From: Arthrobacter sp. TMP15
Lineage (GTDB): Bacteria; Actinomycetota; Actinomycetes; Actinomycetales; Micrococcaceae
NCBI RefSeq assembly: GCF_039529835.1
Contig: NZ_CP154262.1
Span: forward strand, 1,984,001-2,048,000
DNA: 64,000 bases
Direction of reading: 5' to 3'
A model generated the notes under the pieces. That model was not told the DNA's origin and made no database searches. It saw only the letters and a program-made list of their open reading frames with translations. Made by a program: the position numbers and the translations under genes. Below are positions 42,549 through 52,019 of this stretch, one piece after another. Numbering within the stretch: position 1 is the first letter of the stretch; every line of letters begins with the position of its first letter.

Positions 42549-44317
42549 TACTTCTTCTCCTCGGAGTCGTCACGTGACTCGGACTTTGCAGTCCCTGCGC
42601 CTCTACTGCCGACCAATTGAGTTTCCTTGGCAGCTAGGCGACGCTCGGCAATGGTTTGTCGGCGTTCAGCTTCACCGGCAGCGCGGGCGTTCTTGCCCTT
42701 GTGAACCTCTTGGCTCTCTTCGGGGGTACGGAAACGGCCGGCACCGCGGTACAGCGGCACAGCACCCAACTGGACGGGGTCAAGACCCGAGAAGGCGTGC
42801 CCCTCACCAAAGAACTTGGTGCGTGCAAGTAACTGCAAAGCCGGGTGAGTGAACATGAAGACAACAATGAGGTCGGCAACTGCAGTCAAACCGAGCGTGA
42901 AGGCGAAACCCTTAACGCTGCCAACAGAGACAAAGTACAAGACCAAGGAAGCCAAAATGTTCACTGCCTTGGATGCCAGAATTGTCCGCTTGGCTCGCGC
43001 CCAACCGTTTTCAACGGCGGCAACCAGGCCTCGTCCATCGCGTAGTTCATCTCTGACCCGTTCAAAGTAAACGATGAATGAATCAGCTGTTTGGCCGATG
43101 GCCACGATAATGCCCGCCACACCGGCCAATGAAAGCCGGTAGTTCTCAGCCCAGCCCAACAAGATGATGGCCAGGTAGGTGATTAGACCCGCAATAACCA
43201 GGGAAAGAATGGTCACAAAGCCCAAGGCGCGGTACTGGAACAGCGAGTAAATAACAACCAGGCCAAGACCAATCAAGCCTGCCAACATGCCCATTTCAAG
43301 CTGCTGCAGTCCCAGTGTTGCGGAGATCTGTATTTCGCTTTGAATTTCGAAGCTGATCGGCAGCGAACCAAACTTCAGTTTATCTGAGAGTGACTTGGCG
43401 CTGTCTTCCGTGAACTGGCCTGTGATCGAAGACTGCCCGTCAGTGATGACAGCCATAGAGGACGGCGCCGAAATAACACTGTCGTCAAGAACAATGGCGA
43501 AACGGGCCTGCGGATCATTGGGGTTTGCCTGGTACTTGGCATTCAAGCGCTGGGTAACGTCTTTGAAAGCCTTCGCACCGTCAGGCTTCTGCAATGTCAG
43601 CTGCACAGACCACTCATTGGTTGTGGCGCCTTGGGCACCAGCCTGAAGACCATAGGAAGCAGTTTTGATCCACTTTCCGGGGACCTCAACAGGGCCCAGG
43701 ATGTATTTGACACCGGAATCGGGCTCACAGCTCACAAGAGGCTTATCCGGATCGGATGTGGTGGGCCGTTCAGTCAGCGGAGGGATACAGCTGGTGGCCT
43801 CAAACTTTTTCATCAACGCGGCATCAACCCAGTTAGTGTCGCTGGAATTCACCGGAGCCGCCGTGGGAACAGGAAGCTTGTCTTCTGGGGTTCGCTCAGC
43901 CTCTGGAACAGCTCCGCTGGGAGCCTGCGTTGCCGCAATGACCGGGCGGAAGTTCATGTTGGCGGATGCCTTGATGAGTTCGCGTTCCTGGTCCGTGGGC
44001 TTGCCCGGCAGGCTCACAACAACGTTGCGTCCACCCTCGGTTGAAATCTCTGCTTCTGAGACACCTGAACCGTCAACACGCTGACGGATGATGGACACGG
44101 CCTGATCCAACTGCTCGGAGGTGATGTTACCGGCACCTTCAACCTTGGGCGCCAGAATCATCTGGGTACCACCCTCGAGATCAAGCCCAAGTTTTGGTGC
44201 CCACGTGGCTGCGCCGGCTAGAACGCCGCCGCCTACTGCCAGGGTGCATGCGATGATGATCGCCGCAAGCCACAGAAGAGTTCTGCGAGCTGTTGACGTG
44301 GGACCAGTTCGTGCCAT
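42548..44317 (-). CDS. secD: Protein translocase subunit SecD
   Basis: The 589 residues: transmembrane segment about 12-33, large P1-type extracytoplasmic domain beginning GLDLEGGTQMIL, an insert with Pro/Ala/Thr-rich sequence (about 150-175), then five transmembrane segments with GQTADSFIVYFERVRDE. A charged C-terminal tail of about 90 residues (GKNARAAGEAERRQ) is cytosolic. ATG 44317 has AAGGA seven bases upstream; a TTG one codon earlier is a less likely start. Confidence 0.96.
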   Translation of the reverse strand: MARTGPTSTARRTLLWLAAIIIACTLAVGGGVLAGAATWAPKLGLDLEGGTQMILAPKVEGAGNITSEQLDQAVSIIRQRVDGSGVSEAEISTEGGRNVVVSLPGKPTDQERELIKASANMNFRPVIAATQAPSGAVPEAERTPEDKLPVPTAAPVNSSDTNWVDAALMKKFEATSCIPPLTERPTTSDPDKPLVSCEPDSGVKYILGPVEVPGKWIKTASYGLQAGAQGATTNEWSVQLTLQKPDGAKAFKDVTQRLNAKYQANPNDPQARFAIVLDDSVISAPSSMAVITDGQSSITGQFTEDSAKSLSDKLKFGSLPISFEIQSEIQISATLGLQQLEMGMLAGLIGLGLVVIYSLFQYRALGFVTILSLVIAGLITYLAIILLGWAENYRLSLAGVAGIIVAIGQTADSFIVYFERVRDELRDGRGLVAAVENGWARAKRTILASKAVNILASLVLYFVSVGSVKGFAFTLGLTAVADLIVVFMFTHPALQLLARTKFFGEGHAFSGLDPVQLGAVPLYRGAGRFRTPEESQEVHKGKNARAAGEAERRQTIAERRLAAKETQLVGSRGAGTAKSESRDDSEEKK

Positions 44318-44329
44318 CAAGGGATCCTT

Positions 44330-44365
44330 CTATTGGTCAAGCTATTGGTCAAGCTATTAGTCAAA
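44330..44365. repeat. 12-bp tandem repeat (3 copies) upstream of secD
   Basis: CTATTGGTCAAG at 44330-44341 and 44342-44353, and a variant CTATTAGTCAAA at 44354-44365. It begins about 12 nt upstream of the secD start, in the leader between yajC and secD. Confidence 0.8.
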
Positions 44366-44456
44366 GAGTGCGGCAACGCGCCGCGCAGTTATGAACATGA
44401 CAATGCTGCTGTGCCCAGAAACTTCACAGGCCCAGCAGCTGCCAACCCGGAAATGG

Positions 44457-44897
44457 TTAGTTGTCTTTGTTGTTTTCGTTCTTCAGGCGTTCGATCGAGT
44501 CCTCTACGGACTCTACTGACTCTGACGCCTTATCCAGGTTTAGTGTCAGTGAAGATGCATCATCAGGGACAATGGTTTCTTCATCCGCGGCAGTGATGAT
44601 CTTGGCAACCGTCTGACGGTGCACAGTTGCTGTGGTGCCGGGGGAGATTTCCAACAGAATTTTGTTTTCTTCCTCATCAATGGCAAGAACCTTGCCGAAG
44701 AGGCCAAAGTTAGTCATCATCTCAACGCCGGGTGCCAGCTTGGAACGCTGCTCCTGCGCTGCTGCTTTGGTCTTTTTTTGTTTGCGGACCATCATGAAGA
44801 TGAGCAGGCCAAACATGGCGAACAAAAGAAGGTTCATGGGGCTCAGGAAACCCGCCTGCGGGGCGGGGTCGTTGGCCAATATACTGCTAAAAGACAC
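44457..44897 (-). CDS. yajC: Preprotein translocase subunit YajC
   Basis: The 146 residues have one transmembrane helix (about 20-40, MNLLLFAMFGLLIFMMVRKQKK) and the conserved KLAPGVEMMTNFGLFGKV domain. The acidic C-terminal tail is low complexity. GTG start. Precedes secD-secF in the standard order. Confidence 0.94.
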   Translation of the reverse strand: MSFSSILANDPAPQAGFLSPMNLLLFAMFGLLIFMMVRKQKKTKAAAQEQRSKLAPGVEMMTNFGLFGKVLAIDEEENKILLEISPGTTATVHRQTVAKIITAADEETIVPDDASSLTLNLDKASESVESVEDSIERLKNENNKDN

Positions 44898-45178
44898 AGC
44901 TGGGATTCCATTCGTCTAAGTAAGTGGTGGAGGCCCGGCACGGAGCGAACGTGCCCGACGTCATAACAGTCTAGGGGGTAAAGCTGAACGTCGAGTCAGA
45001 ATCTGCACTCAAATGCACACATCGTTGTAAAAGATTCCCCAAATACAGCTGCTTGTCGTGTGCTGTTCTCTCTTGAGAACTAAATTTTTTAACGCCCTTA
45101 CCTCTGCACTATCTGTGTGTCCGTCCGAGCCCGCTGGACAGAGCTGAACGTCCACGCACGCATCGGGCGTTGCGCTGA

Positions 45179-46309
45179 CTAAGTCTCCAGCTGTTCCTCC
45201 TCGTAGGGGAGCATGGCTGCTGCTACGGCGTTTCCGGGCATCTTTAGCCCAAGGTGCTCCCACGCGGCTGGAAGGGCAATGCGTCCCCGCGGAGTCCGGC
45301 CCAACAATCCCTCGCGTACCAGGAACGGCTCGGCAACCGTTTCAACAGTTTCAGGTTCCTCCCCGACCGCAATGGCAAGTGTGGAGAGTCCCACAGGTCC
45401 GCCATTGAATTTCTTCACCAACGCCTCCAGCACCGATCTATCCAAACGGTCGAGGCCTTTTACATCAACCTCATACATGTCAAGGGCCGCCGATGCTGTG
45501 CGTGCATCAATCGTTTCAACCCCGTGCACCAGCGCCCAATCACGTACTCGGCGCAGGAGCCGGTTTGCGATGCGAGGAGTTCCCCGGGACCGGCCAGCAA
45601 TCTCCGAAAAACCAGCACTAGTTAGTTTTAGATCCATCATGCCGGCAGAACGGCGCAGGACAAGCTCCAGCTCAGCCACCGAATAGAATTCCAGATGCCC
45701 GGTAAACCCAAAACGGTCACGCAGCGGCCCGGGCAACAAGCCTGCGCGCGTTGTGGCACCCACGAGGGTAAACGATGGCAATTCCAGCGGAATAGCTGTG
45801 GCCCCGGCTCCTTTTCCCACAATGATGTCAACCCGGAAGTCCTCCATGGCCATATAAAGCATTTCCTCAGCCGGGCGGGACATCCGGTGGATCTCATCGA
45901 GGAAGAGTACCTCGCCTTCAGACAACGAAGACAAAATGGCGGCAAGGTCACCAGCATGCTGGATGGCCGGTCCGGAACTGATTCGAAGGGGTGCGTTCAT
46001 TTCCGCAGCCACAATCATGGCCAGAGTAGTTTTGCCCAACCCTGGGGGGCCGGACATCAACACGTGGTCGGCGCTACGGCCCCGGATCTTTGATGCTGCC
46101 AACACTAGCGCAAGCTGCTTACGCACCCGCTCCTGGCCAACAAAGTCATCAAGATTTTTGGGCCGCAGCGCTGCTTCGAGTTCGCGTTCTGCCGGTTCCA
46201 CAAGAGGCGCGGCCAGTTCGCGTGCAGCACTTGGTCCGGCGGGGGCGCCGCCGTTACCGATGCTGATCTGCCCAGGCAGCAACGGTGTTGGTTCTTCTAC
46301 ACCAGCCAT
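45179..46309 (-). CDS. ruvB: Holliday junction branch-migration ATPase RuvB
   Basis: Hexameric AAA+ motor of 376 residues. Walker [12 protein letters not shown] lies near residues 87-97, Walker B FLDEIHR near 136, and the arginine-finger region [18 protein letters not shown] is present. It follows ruvA with a 3-nt gap. The 281-bp gap to yajC downstream holds no gene and only a weak 6-bp stem. Confidence 0.98.
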   Translation of the reverse strand: MAGVEEPTPLLPGQISIGNGGAPAGPSAARELAAPLVEPAERELEAALRPKNLDDFVGQERVRKQLALVLAASKIRGRSADHVLMSGPPGLGKTTLAMIVAAEMNAPLRISSGPAIQHAGDLAAILSSLSEGEVLFLDEIHRMSRPAEEMLYMAMEDFRVDIIVGKGAGATAIPLELPSFTLVGATTRAGLLPGPLRDRFGFTGHLEFYSVAELELVLRRSAGMMDLKLTSAGFSEIAGRSRGTPRIANRLLRRVRDWALVHGVETIDARTASAALDMYEVDVKGLDRLDRSVLEALVKKFNGGPVGLSTLAIAVGEEPETVETVAEPFLVREGLLGRTPRGRIALPAAWEHLGLKMPGNAVAAAMLPYEEEQLET

Positions 46310-46312
46310 CGT

Positions 46313-46942
46313 CTACCGCGCACCGTTCTTCGCCCTGGTGTTATCTTGGCCCAGCCAACGTAGTGTGGCACGCAAAACAGCGGGCACGTTGGCGCCCTCG
46401 GCCAGCTCAGGTTCTGCCGCCAGAGCGGCGTCAATAGCCTTCAAAGCATCCTTCTCATTCCAGCCAAGACTTGTCATGGCTGCTACGACCTGGTCTTTCC
46501 ACTCAAGCGCGGCCGCAGGCGCCGAAGCAATCGGGGCACCTGTGGGTTTGAGTTTTCCTTTGAGCTCAAGGACTATCCGGCCAGCAACCTTGGGCCCCAC
46601 ACCCGGAACCTTTGTAAACACTTTGCCGTCTCCTGTGTCCACGCCGATTCTGATGCTCTCAGGCTCCAGCACCGACAAAATAGCCAATGCCAACCGGGGA
46701 CCAATTCCGCTCACTGAGAGCAGCACCTCAAACACTTCACGCTCTTGTTCATCCGCGAACCCATACAGGGTCATTGAATCTTCACGAATAATCATGGCAG
46801 TGGTGAGGCGCACCTCATCCCCCAGCCGCAAGCCGCCGAGAGTCTTTGGTGTTGCGTGCACCAGCATGCCCACCCCGTTGACATCAATGACGGCCTGAGC
46901 CAAGGAAAGTGCGGCCACAGGCCCACGGACAAAACTGATCAT
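46313..46942 (-). CDS. ruvA: Holliday junction-binding protein RuvA
   Basis: The 209 residues: N-terminal OB domain (MISFVRGPVAAL), tandem helix-hairpin-helix region with VSGIGPRLALAIL and VPGVGPKVAGRIV, and a C-terminal RuvB-binding domain. ATG 46942 is preceded by AGGAGAA; an upstream in-frame start is rejected. Confidence 0.97.
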   Translation of the reverse strand: MISFVRGPVAALSLAQAVIDVNGVGMLVHATPKTLGGLRLGDEVRLTTAMIIREDSMTLYGFADEQEREVFEVLLSVSGIGPRLALAILSVLEPESIRIGVDTGDGKVFTKVPGVGPKVAGRIVLELKGKLKPTGAPIASAPAAALEWKDQVVAAMTSLGWNEKDALKAIDAALAAEPELAEGANVPAVLRATLRWLGQDNTRAKNGAR

Positions 46943-47017
46943 TAGAACTTCTCCTGACAAAACCAAACTGACTGGTGGCTACACACTAACAAGCATATAG
47001 AACATACGTACTAACAC

Positions 47018-47689
47018 CTAGTGCCAGGTGGAGCCCGGTTTTTCCTTGTTTTTCTTAACTCTTGCCTTACTTTCAGCCTCACGCCAAAGCTGTTGCGCCG
47101 CCGTCGAACTTTGGGAGTTTGTAGAAAAAGAGCCACCGCTGCGCCAGGCATGGGCAATAGCAAGGGCCAGCGCATCGGCTGCGTCGGCGGGGCGGGGCGG
47201 CTCATCCAGTCTTAACAACCGGGTAACCATAGCCGTGACGTGTTCCTTATCGGCCCGCCCATTGCCGGTGACAGCCGCCTTGACCTCGGAGGGAGTGTGC
47301 ATGGCCACGGGAATCCCACGGCGCGCGGCGGCCACCATCACCACCCCTGACACTTGGGCCACGCCCATCACCGTACTGAGGTTGGTTTGGGCAAACACAC
47401 GCTCTATCGCCAAAACATCAGGCTTAAACGCGTCCAGCCACTGATCAACCGCATCCGCGATCACCAGTAGCCGGGCGTCAAGGGAAAGCTCATGTGAACT
47501 CCCCACCACCCCAACCCCCACCAAGGTGGCCGTGCGGTTGGGGGCCACGTCAACCACGCCGAGCCCACACCGGGTTAGACCCGGGTCAACACCTAAAACA
47601 CGCAGTTTTGGGTCCTTTTCCTTTTTATCTTCTACGAGATTCTGAAACTTCTTAGTCTTCTTTGTCTTCTTCCAGAGCGGCCAGGACAT
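47018..47689 (-). CDS. ruvC: Crossover junction endodeoxyribonuclease RuvC
   Basis: Resolves Holliday junctions. Catalytic acidic residues are in [12 protein letters not shown] and [15 protein letters not shown], with [14 protein letters not shown] near the C-terminus. The only conventional start is ATG 47689, which overlaps the yebC end by 38 nt and adds a lysine-rich stretch of about 29 residues before the fold. A CTG right before RVLGVDPG, with AAGGAAAAGGA upstream, is an alternative. The C-terminus is also basic and extended. Confidence 0.93.
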   Translation of the reverse strand: MSWPLWKKTKKTKKFQNLVEDKKEKDPKLRVLGVDPGLTRCGLGVVDVAPNRTATLVGVGVVGSSHELSLDARLLVIADAVDQWLDAFKPDVLAIERVFAQTNLSTVMGVAQVSGVVMVAAARRGIPVAMHTPSEVKAAVTGNGRADKEHVTAMVTRLLRLDEPPRPADAADALALAIAHAWRSGGSFSTNSQSSTAAQQLWREAESKARVKKNKEKPGSTWH

Positions 47690-48416
47690 CGGCGCTCATG
47701 TCTGCATTTGAGTAGATATTTTGGACGTCATCCAGGTCTTCCAGCGCGTCGTAGAGTTTCATAAATTTGCGCGCGTTCTCCACATCAAGTTCCACCTGCA
47801 TGGAGGGAACGAAACCCGCTTCGTCACTTTCGTATTCGATGCCAGCGGCTGTTAGAGCTTCACGGACGGATGGCAGATCCTGCGGATCGGAGATAACTTC
47901 AAAGCTCTCCCCATGATCCTTGACCTCTTCTGCGCCTGCATCCAGCACGGCCATGAGCAAGTCATCTTCGGTCAGGTCATTCTTCTGCAAACCAACAATG
48001 CCCTTGCGAGTAAACATGTAGGCAACGGATCCGGGGTCACCCATGTTGCCTCCGTTGCGGCCCACCGCGAGGCGGACCTCGGAAGCTGCACGATTCTTAT
48101 TATCGGTGAGACATTCAATCAGGATGGCCGAACCTTGCGGACCGTAACCTTCATACATGATGGTCTGGTAGTCAACTGCGTCACCGAGCTGGCCGGAACC
48201 GCGTTTGATGGCGCGTTCGATGTTATCTGCCGGAACTGACGTCTTTTTGGCTTTCGTGACGGCGAGTTCAAGGGCAGGGTTGCCCACCAAGTCAGCTCCA
48301 CCACCACGTGCAGCAACTTCAATGGTCTTGATGAGCTTGGCAAACGACTTTGCTCGGCGGCTATCAAGAATGGCCTTTTTGTGCTTGGTCGTTGCCCATT
48401 TGGAGTGGCCTGACAT
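47652..48416 (-). CDS. yebC: YebC/TACO1-family protein
   Basis: Widely conserved protein linked to translation of proline-rich stretches and to transcriptional control. The 254 residues begin with the invariant [14 protein letters not shown] and contain [10 protein letters not shown] and [15 protein letters not shown]. It lies between pdxT (2-nt gap) and ruvC, as in most actinobacteria. Confidence 0.97.
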   Translation of the reverse strand: MSGHSKWATTKHKKAILDSRRAKSFAKLIKTIEVAARGGGADLVGNPALELAVTKAKKTSVPADNIERAIKRGSGQLGDAVDYQTIMYEGYGPQGSAILIECLTDNKNRAASEVRLAVGRNGGNMGDPGSVAYMFTRKGIVGLQKNDLTEDDLLMAVLDAGAEEVKDHGESFEVISDPQDLPSVREALTAAGIEYESDEAGFVPSMQVELDVENARKFMKLYDALEDLDDVQNIYSNADMSADVLAALEEDKED

Positions 48417-48418
48417 AG

Positions 48419-49129
48419 TTACGCTTCTCCTTTAATCATCCGAATAAACAGTTCATGGATGCGGCGCTCCCCTGTCACTTCCGGGTGGAAGGAGGTGGCC
48501 AGCAAATGCCTGGTACGAACGGCGACTGCACGAACTTCTAAATCAATCCTATCGTTTAGTGCAGCTCGGGGCGGTTTCACAGTGGCCAGCACTTCCACGT
48601 TGGGCCCCACACGCTCGACCCAGGGTGCCCGGATGAACACAGCATGTAGAGGAATTTCGGGCTCCCCCGGCTGGGTTAGACCGTGGAACTCAAGCTCAGT
48701 TTCAAAGGAATCCACCTGCCGGCCAAAGGCGTTGCGGCGCACTGTAATGTCCAGGCCACCGAAGGTACATTGCGGATTCCCGGACCCGTCGGTCGCGGGA
48801 TCGGCGATTTCATCTGCAAGCAGGATCATGCCCGCGCAGCTGCCGTAAACGGGCATTCCTGCTGCAATACGGTCAATCAGCGGCTCGCGCATACCAAAAA
48901 TGCGGCTGAGTTTATCGATCGTGGTTGACTCCCCACCCGGGATCACCAGCCCGTCAACCCCGGCCAGTTCACTCGGACGGCGCACCCCCACTGCCTTTGC
49001 ACCGCAATCCATCAGCGCATTCGCATGCTCTCTGACGTCGCCTTGCAATGCCAAAATGCCAATAGTTGGTCCGGACGAGGTGGCGGAAGTGGTTTTAAAA
49101 GTCACCGTTTCATCATAGATGGGCCTCAT
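48419..49129 (-). CDS. pdxT: PLP synthase glutaminase subunit PdxT
   Basis: Supplies ammonia from glutamine to PdxS for pyridoxal 5'-phosphate. Class I amidotransferase with the nucleophile in [11 protein letters not shown], the GGESTT loop near the N-terminus and the His/Glu pair in [12 protein letters not shown] 49129 gives 236 residues; GTG 49105 is also possible. Its partner pdxS is not adjacent but at 55886-56788, with an accessory block in between. Confidence 0.95.
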   Translation of the reverse strand: MRPIYDETVTFKTTSATSSGPTIGILALQGDVREHANALMDCGAKAVGVRRPSELAGVDGLVIPGGESTTIDKLSRIFGMREPLIDRIAAGMPVYGSCAGMILLADEIADPATDGSGNPQCTFGGLDITVRRNAFGRQVDSFETELEFHGLTQPGEPEIPLHAVFIRAPWVERVGPNVEVLATVKPPRAALNDRIDLEVRAVAVRTRHLLATSFHPEVTGERRIHELFIRMIKGEA

Positions 49130-49239
49130 CTCACACAGGGAACTTCGTCTACGCGCCGGAGCGGATGGACCGCGTAGCTCTGCAAGCAAGTAGCATTGTC
49201 CGCAGGACTGACGTACTACAGAGACGAGGAACTTAGAGT

Positions 49240-51924
49240 ATGTGCGGAATCGCTGGTTACTACGGTTATGGGGAAGATCTATCCCTGTTACAGCAGATGA
49301 ATGCGTGCATGGTGCACCGCGGCCCCGATGGTGAGGGTGTGTACACGCACGGCAACGTAGGACTGGCCCATCGCCGTCTTTCCATCATTGATGTGGCCCA
49401 CGGCCAGGAGCCAATGTACAGCGCGGACGGGCAGACAGTTCTGGTCTACAACGGCGAGGTGTACAACTACCTCGACCTGCGAGCCGAGCTAGAAGCCCTA
49501 GGACGAGTTTTCAGCACCCAATCGGACACCGAAGTTGTGTTGCAATCCTACGAGCAGTGGGGGGACGCGGCCTTCGATAAATTTAACGGAATGTTTGGTT
49601 TCGCCATTCATGACCTCAAAAACAACCGTCTGGTGCTAGCCCGCGATCACTTCGGCATCAAACCTCTGTACTACGCCACGGCAGGTACTGCCGAGGCTCC
49701 CACTCTGCTCTTTGGCTCAGAAATCAAGCCCTTGTTGGCCACCAACAAGCTTGAACGCAGTGTTGATGAGCGCATTTTGTTCCGCTACCTGCAGTTTAGA
49801 ATCCACGACGACGAGCCAGCCACGTTCTTTGCCGGCGTGCAGAAGCTGATGCCAGGGGAGAAACTGGTGGTCAACACCGTAGATTCCGAGGCTGGAGTAG
49901 CCGGGACCGTGCGCATCAGTTCTTACACTCGGTTCAAAGAAGAACTCGCGGAGCTCGCCAAGATTGAAACCCCGTACTCACAGGCTGTCATTGACGAGTA
50001 CCGGGACCGTTTCACCGAAGGTGTGCGCCTGCGTCTGCAGTCGGAAGTCCCCGTAGGCACCGCCTTGTCAGGGGGCCTGGACTCATCCGCCGTCGTGGCA
50101 ACTATCAACAAGCTCATGCAGGAAAATGCTGCCGCAACTGATTCTTTGGGCGCCAAGCAGCAAACATTTTCGGCTGTGTTCCCAAACTCCATCAATGATG
50201 AAGAGAAATACGCAGATGCCGTCCTCGCCCGGTGCGAGGGCAATGTCATCAGCCACAAGATTTTGCCGCAGCCAAGTGAGTTTGTTGAAGATCTGGAAGA
50301 TTTTGTGCGGACCATGGAGGAGCCTGTCATCTCCTCGGGTCCTTATGCCCAGTATCAGGTCATGCGCGAGGCCTCCAAGCATGTCTCAGTGCTGCTTGAT
50401 GGTCAGGGCGCCGATGAGATGATGGCCGGATACATCCCCTATTACTTCGCCTACTTGCGCCAGCTCAAAAAGAACGGCCAGAACGCGAAACTTGCCAAGG
50501 AGCTTGTGGCGAGTTCAGATATCCTGTTCCGGCTCGCTCGTTTCCGGATTCAAGGCAAGCTCACCTTCAAGAAAGAAGTGGGCATTTCTGCCCTGCTGGA
50601 TAAGAAGTTCACGGCAAAATACAAGGCCGAAAAGTTCGCCAACATCGCCGATAACTTGAAGCTGCGCCTCATCGATGACCTGTTCCACAAGTCATTGCCT
50701 GCTGTGCTGCGTTATGAAGACAAGAACACCATGCGATTTTCCTTGGAGGGCCGCGTGCCGTTCTTGGACAAAGAAGTGGTGAAGTTCCTGTTCAGCCTTG
50801 ACGATGAGTCAATCATCAAAGGCGGTTGGAACAAGCGGATCTTGCGCGATGCTACACGAGACTTGCTCCCGGAAATGATCAGCAACCGTCGCAACAAAAT
50901 TGGTTTCACCACTCCTGAAGCTGAATGGTTTTCACACATGAAAGAGAAGATCTATGAGATCTTCCTTTCCAGCTCCTTTGGTGCCCGCCCGTACTGGAAC
51001 CAGGACGCGGTTATTTACGCGTTCGAGGAACTCCTCAGCGGCAAGAGCTCAGGTTCCACCATGGTGTTCTGGCGTTTGATCAACACTGAGTTGTGGTTGC
51101 GCGAGTTCTTTGACGAGCCTGAAATCAAGGCCGGCATTGAGGGTAAGAGCGATTACATTCCCAACGCGGACAAGCAATTAAACATCAGCGTGCCAGGCGG
51201 TGCCGGAACTTTCCGACGTTACCCGCTGCGCACAGAGGTTTTCTACAAAGAAACCGACTTTGATCCCACGGCCATGACGTATGTGAAACGCTTTTTTGAT
51301 GGCCTGCCCACAGCTGGCGGGGACCATGGCACGGCCACTGCTGACACACCGTGGTACTTGTTTGTCTCTGAAAAGATTGTTGCCATGACCCAGGGCCGCT
51401 CCATTCCTGTCTGGGACATCAAGGTCAGCAATGCTGCACGCTTTTTCAGTAAGTTCGTAACGCGCAACCCGGGCGGCATTGGATTAGCCAGTCCATGGTC
51501 AATGCAGCTTGCCATCGATGAGGTGGGTTTGCCGCGCATTATGTACGCCTCCGCCCGCAGCGTCATCGGTAAAATCCAAGGAAAATCCGGGGTATTTTAC
51601 GAAGTGGTGGGCCACAATATCAACGCCATCGATGGTGCCGCCGGATACCAGGTTGGCACCTCAACCCACTCGGTAAAGTACGCCCCTATCGACCCCGACG
51701 GCGTAGCAGCCCGCTTGAGCGCCTTGGTGCGGGCAAGCGTTCCGGCAGAGTTCGCAGCAACCTTTGCGGGAACAGCCATCATGGACGCCAACGATCTGGG
51801 AGTTGTTGCCTTGGGCCATGACACCGCCCTGACCACGGCAGTCCTTGAGGACATCTTCCGTGACAACCCACAGGGACAGACCACCGAGACCACTCCGATG
51901 TCTCTGGTGTTCACCCAAAAGTAG
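49240..51924 (+). CDS. Asparagine synthetase fused to a CofE/F420-gamma-glutamyl-ligase-like domain
   Basis: The 894 residues run without interruption. Residues 1-215 are an N-terminal-nucleophile glutaminase (Cys2, [15 protein letters not shown]). Residues about 240-625 are an ATP-pyrophosphatase synthetase domain with SGGLDSS (277-283), DGQGADE (388-394) and EGRVPFLD, so AsnB is complete. After a short linker, residues about 655-894 resemble F420-0:gamma-glutamyl ligase (CofE) relatives: [19 protein letters not shown] (709-727), [21 protein letters not shown] (split 747-766), [11 protein letters not shown] and [11 protein letters not shown] lone AsnB is about 600-650 residues. The ATG follows GAGGAACTT; divergent from pdxT. 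It may amidate or ligate amino acids; the exact product is unknown. Confidence 0.85.
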   Translation: MCGIAGYYGYGEDLSLLQQMNACMVHRGPDGEGVYTHGNVGLAHRRLSIIDVAHGQEPMYSADGQTVLVYNGEVYNYLDLRAELEALGRVFSTQSDTEVVLQSYEQWGDAAFDKFNGMFGFAIHDLKNNRLVLARDHFGIKPLYYATAGTAEAPTLLFGSEIKPLLATNKLERSVDERILFRYLQFRIHDDEPATFFAGVQKLMPGEKLVVNTVDSEAGVAGTVRISSYTRFKEELAELAKIETPYSQAVIDEYRDRFTEGVRLRLQSEVPVGTALSGGLDSSAVVATINKLMQENAAATDSLGAKQQTFSAVFPNSINDEEKYADAVLARCEGNVISHKILPQPSEFVEDLEDFVRTMEEPVISSGPYAQYQVMREASKHVSVLLDGQGADEMMAGYIPYYFAYLRQLKKNGQNAKLAKELVASSDILFRLARFRIQGKLTFKKEVGISALLDKKFTAKYKAEKFANIADNLKLRLIDDLFHKSLPAVLRYEDKNTMRFSLEGRVPFLDKEVVKFLFSLDDESIIKGGWNKRILRDATRDLLPEMISNRRNKIGFTTPEAEWFSHMKEKIYEIFLSSSFGARPYWNQDAVIYAFEELLSGKSSGSTMVFWRLINTELWLREFFDEPEIKAGIEGKSDYIPNADKQLNISVPGGAGTFRRYPLRTEVFYKETDFDPTAMTYVKRFFDGLPTAGGDHGTATADTPWYLFVSEKIVAMTQGRSIPVWDIKVSNAARFFSKFVTRNPGGIGLASPWSMQLAIDEVGLPRIMYASARSVIGKIQGKSGVFYEVVGHNINAIDGAAGYQVGTSTHSVKYAPIDPDGVAARLSALVRASVPAEFAATFAGTAIMDANDLGVVALGHDTALTTAVLEDIFRDNPQGQTTETTPMSLVFTQK

Positions 51925-51955
51925 TCCCTCCGCAGGTCGGGCAACGAAGCAAACC

Positions 51956-51993
51956 AAGGACGACGGCGAAACTCTCGTTTCGCCGTCGTCCTT
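51956..51993. terminator. Hairpin between the AsnB-CofE fusion and the M3 peptidase gene
   Basis: A perfect 17-bp stem (51956-51972 with 51977-51993) and TCTC loop. It lies 31 nt after the fusion stop and 26 nt before the next start. There is no U-tract after it, so it may be a partial terminator or processing site rather than a full stop. Confidence 0.7.
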
Positions 51994-52019
51994 ACGTTAA
52001 ACCATGAAAGAGTCAAAGA

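Noticed and set aside
44898-45178. Small RNA or tRNA between yajC and ruvB
   Set aside because: No cloverleaf, no strong stem beyond 6 bp and no promoter-terminator pair could be seen.
49240-51924. Assembly artefact joining two neighbouring genes into the AsnB-CofE fusion
   Set aside because: Not excluded without read data, but the frame continues through the junction with normal codon use and no remnant stop, start or ribosome-binding site, so a genuine fusion is preferred.
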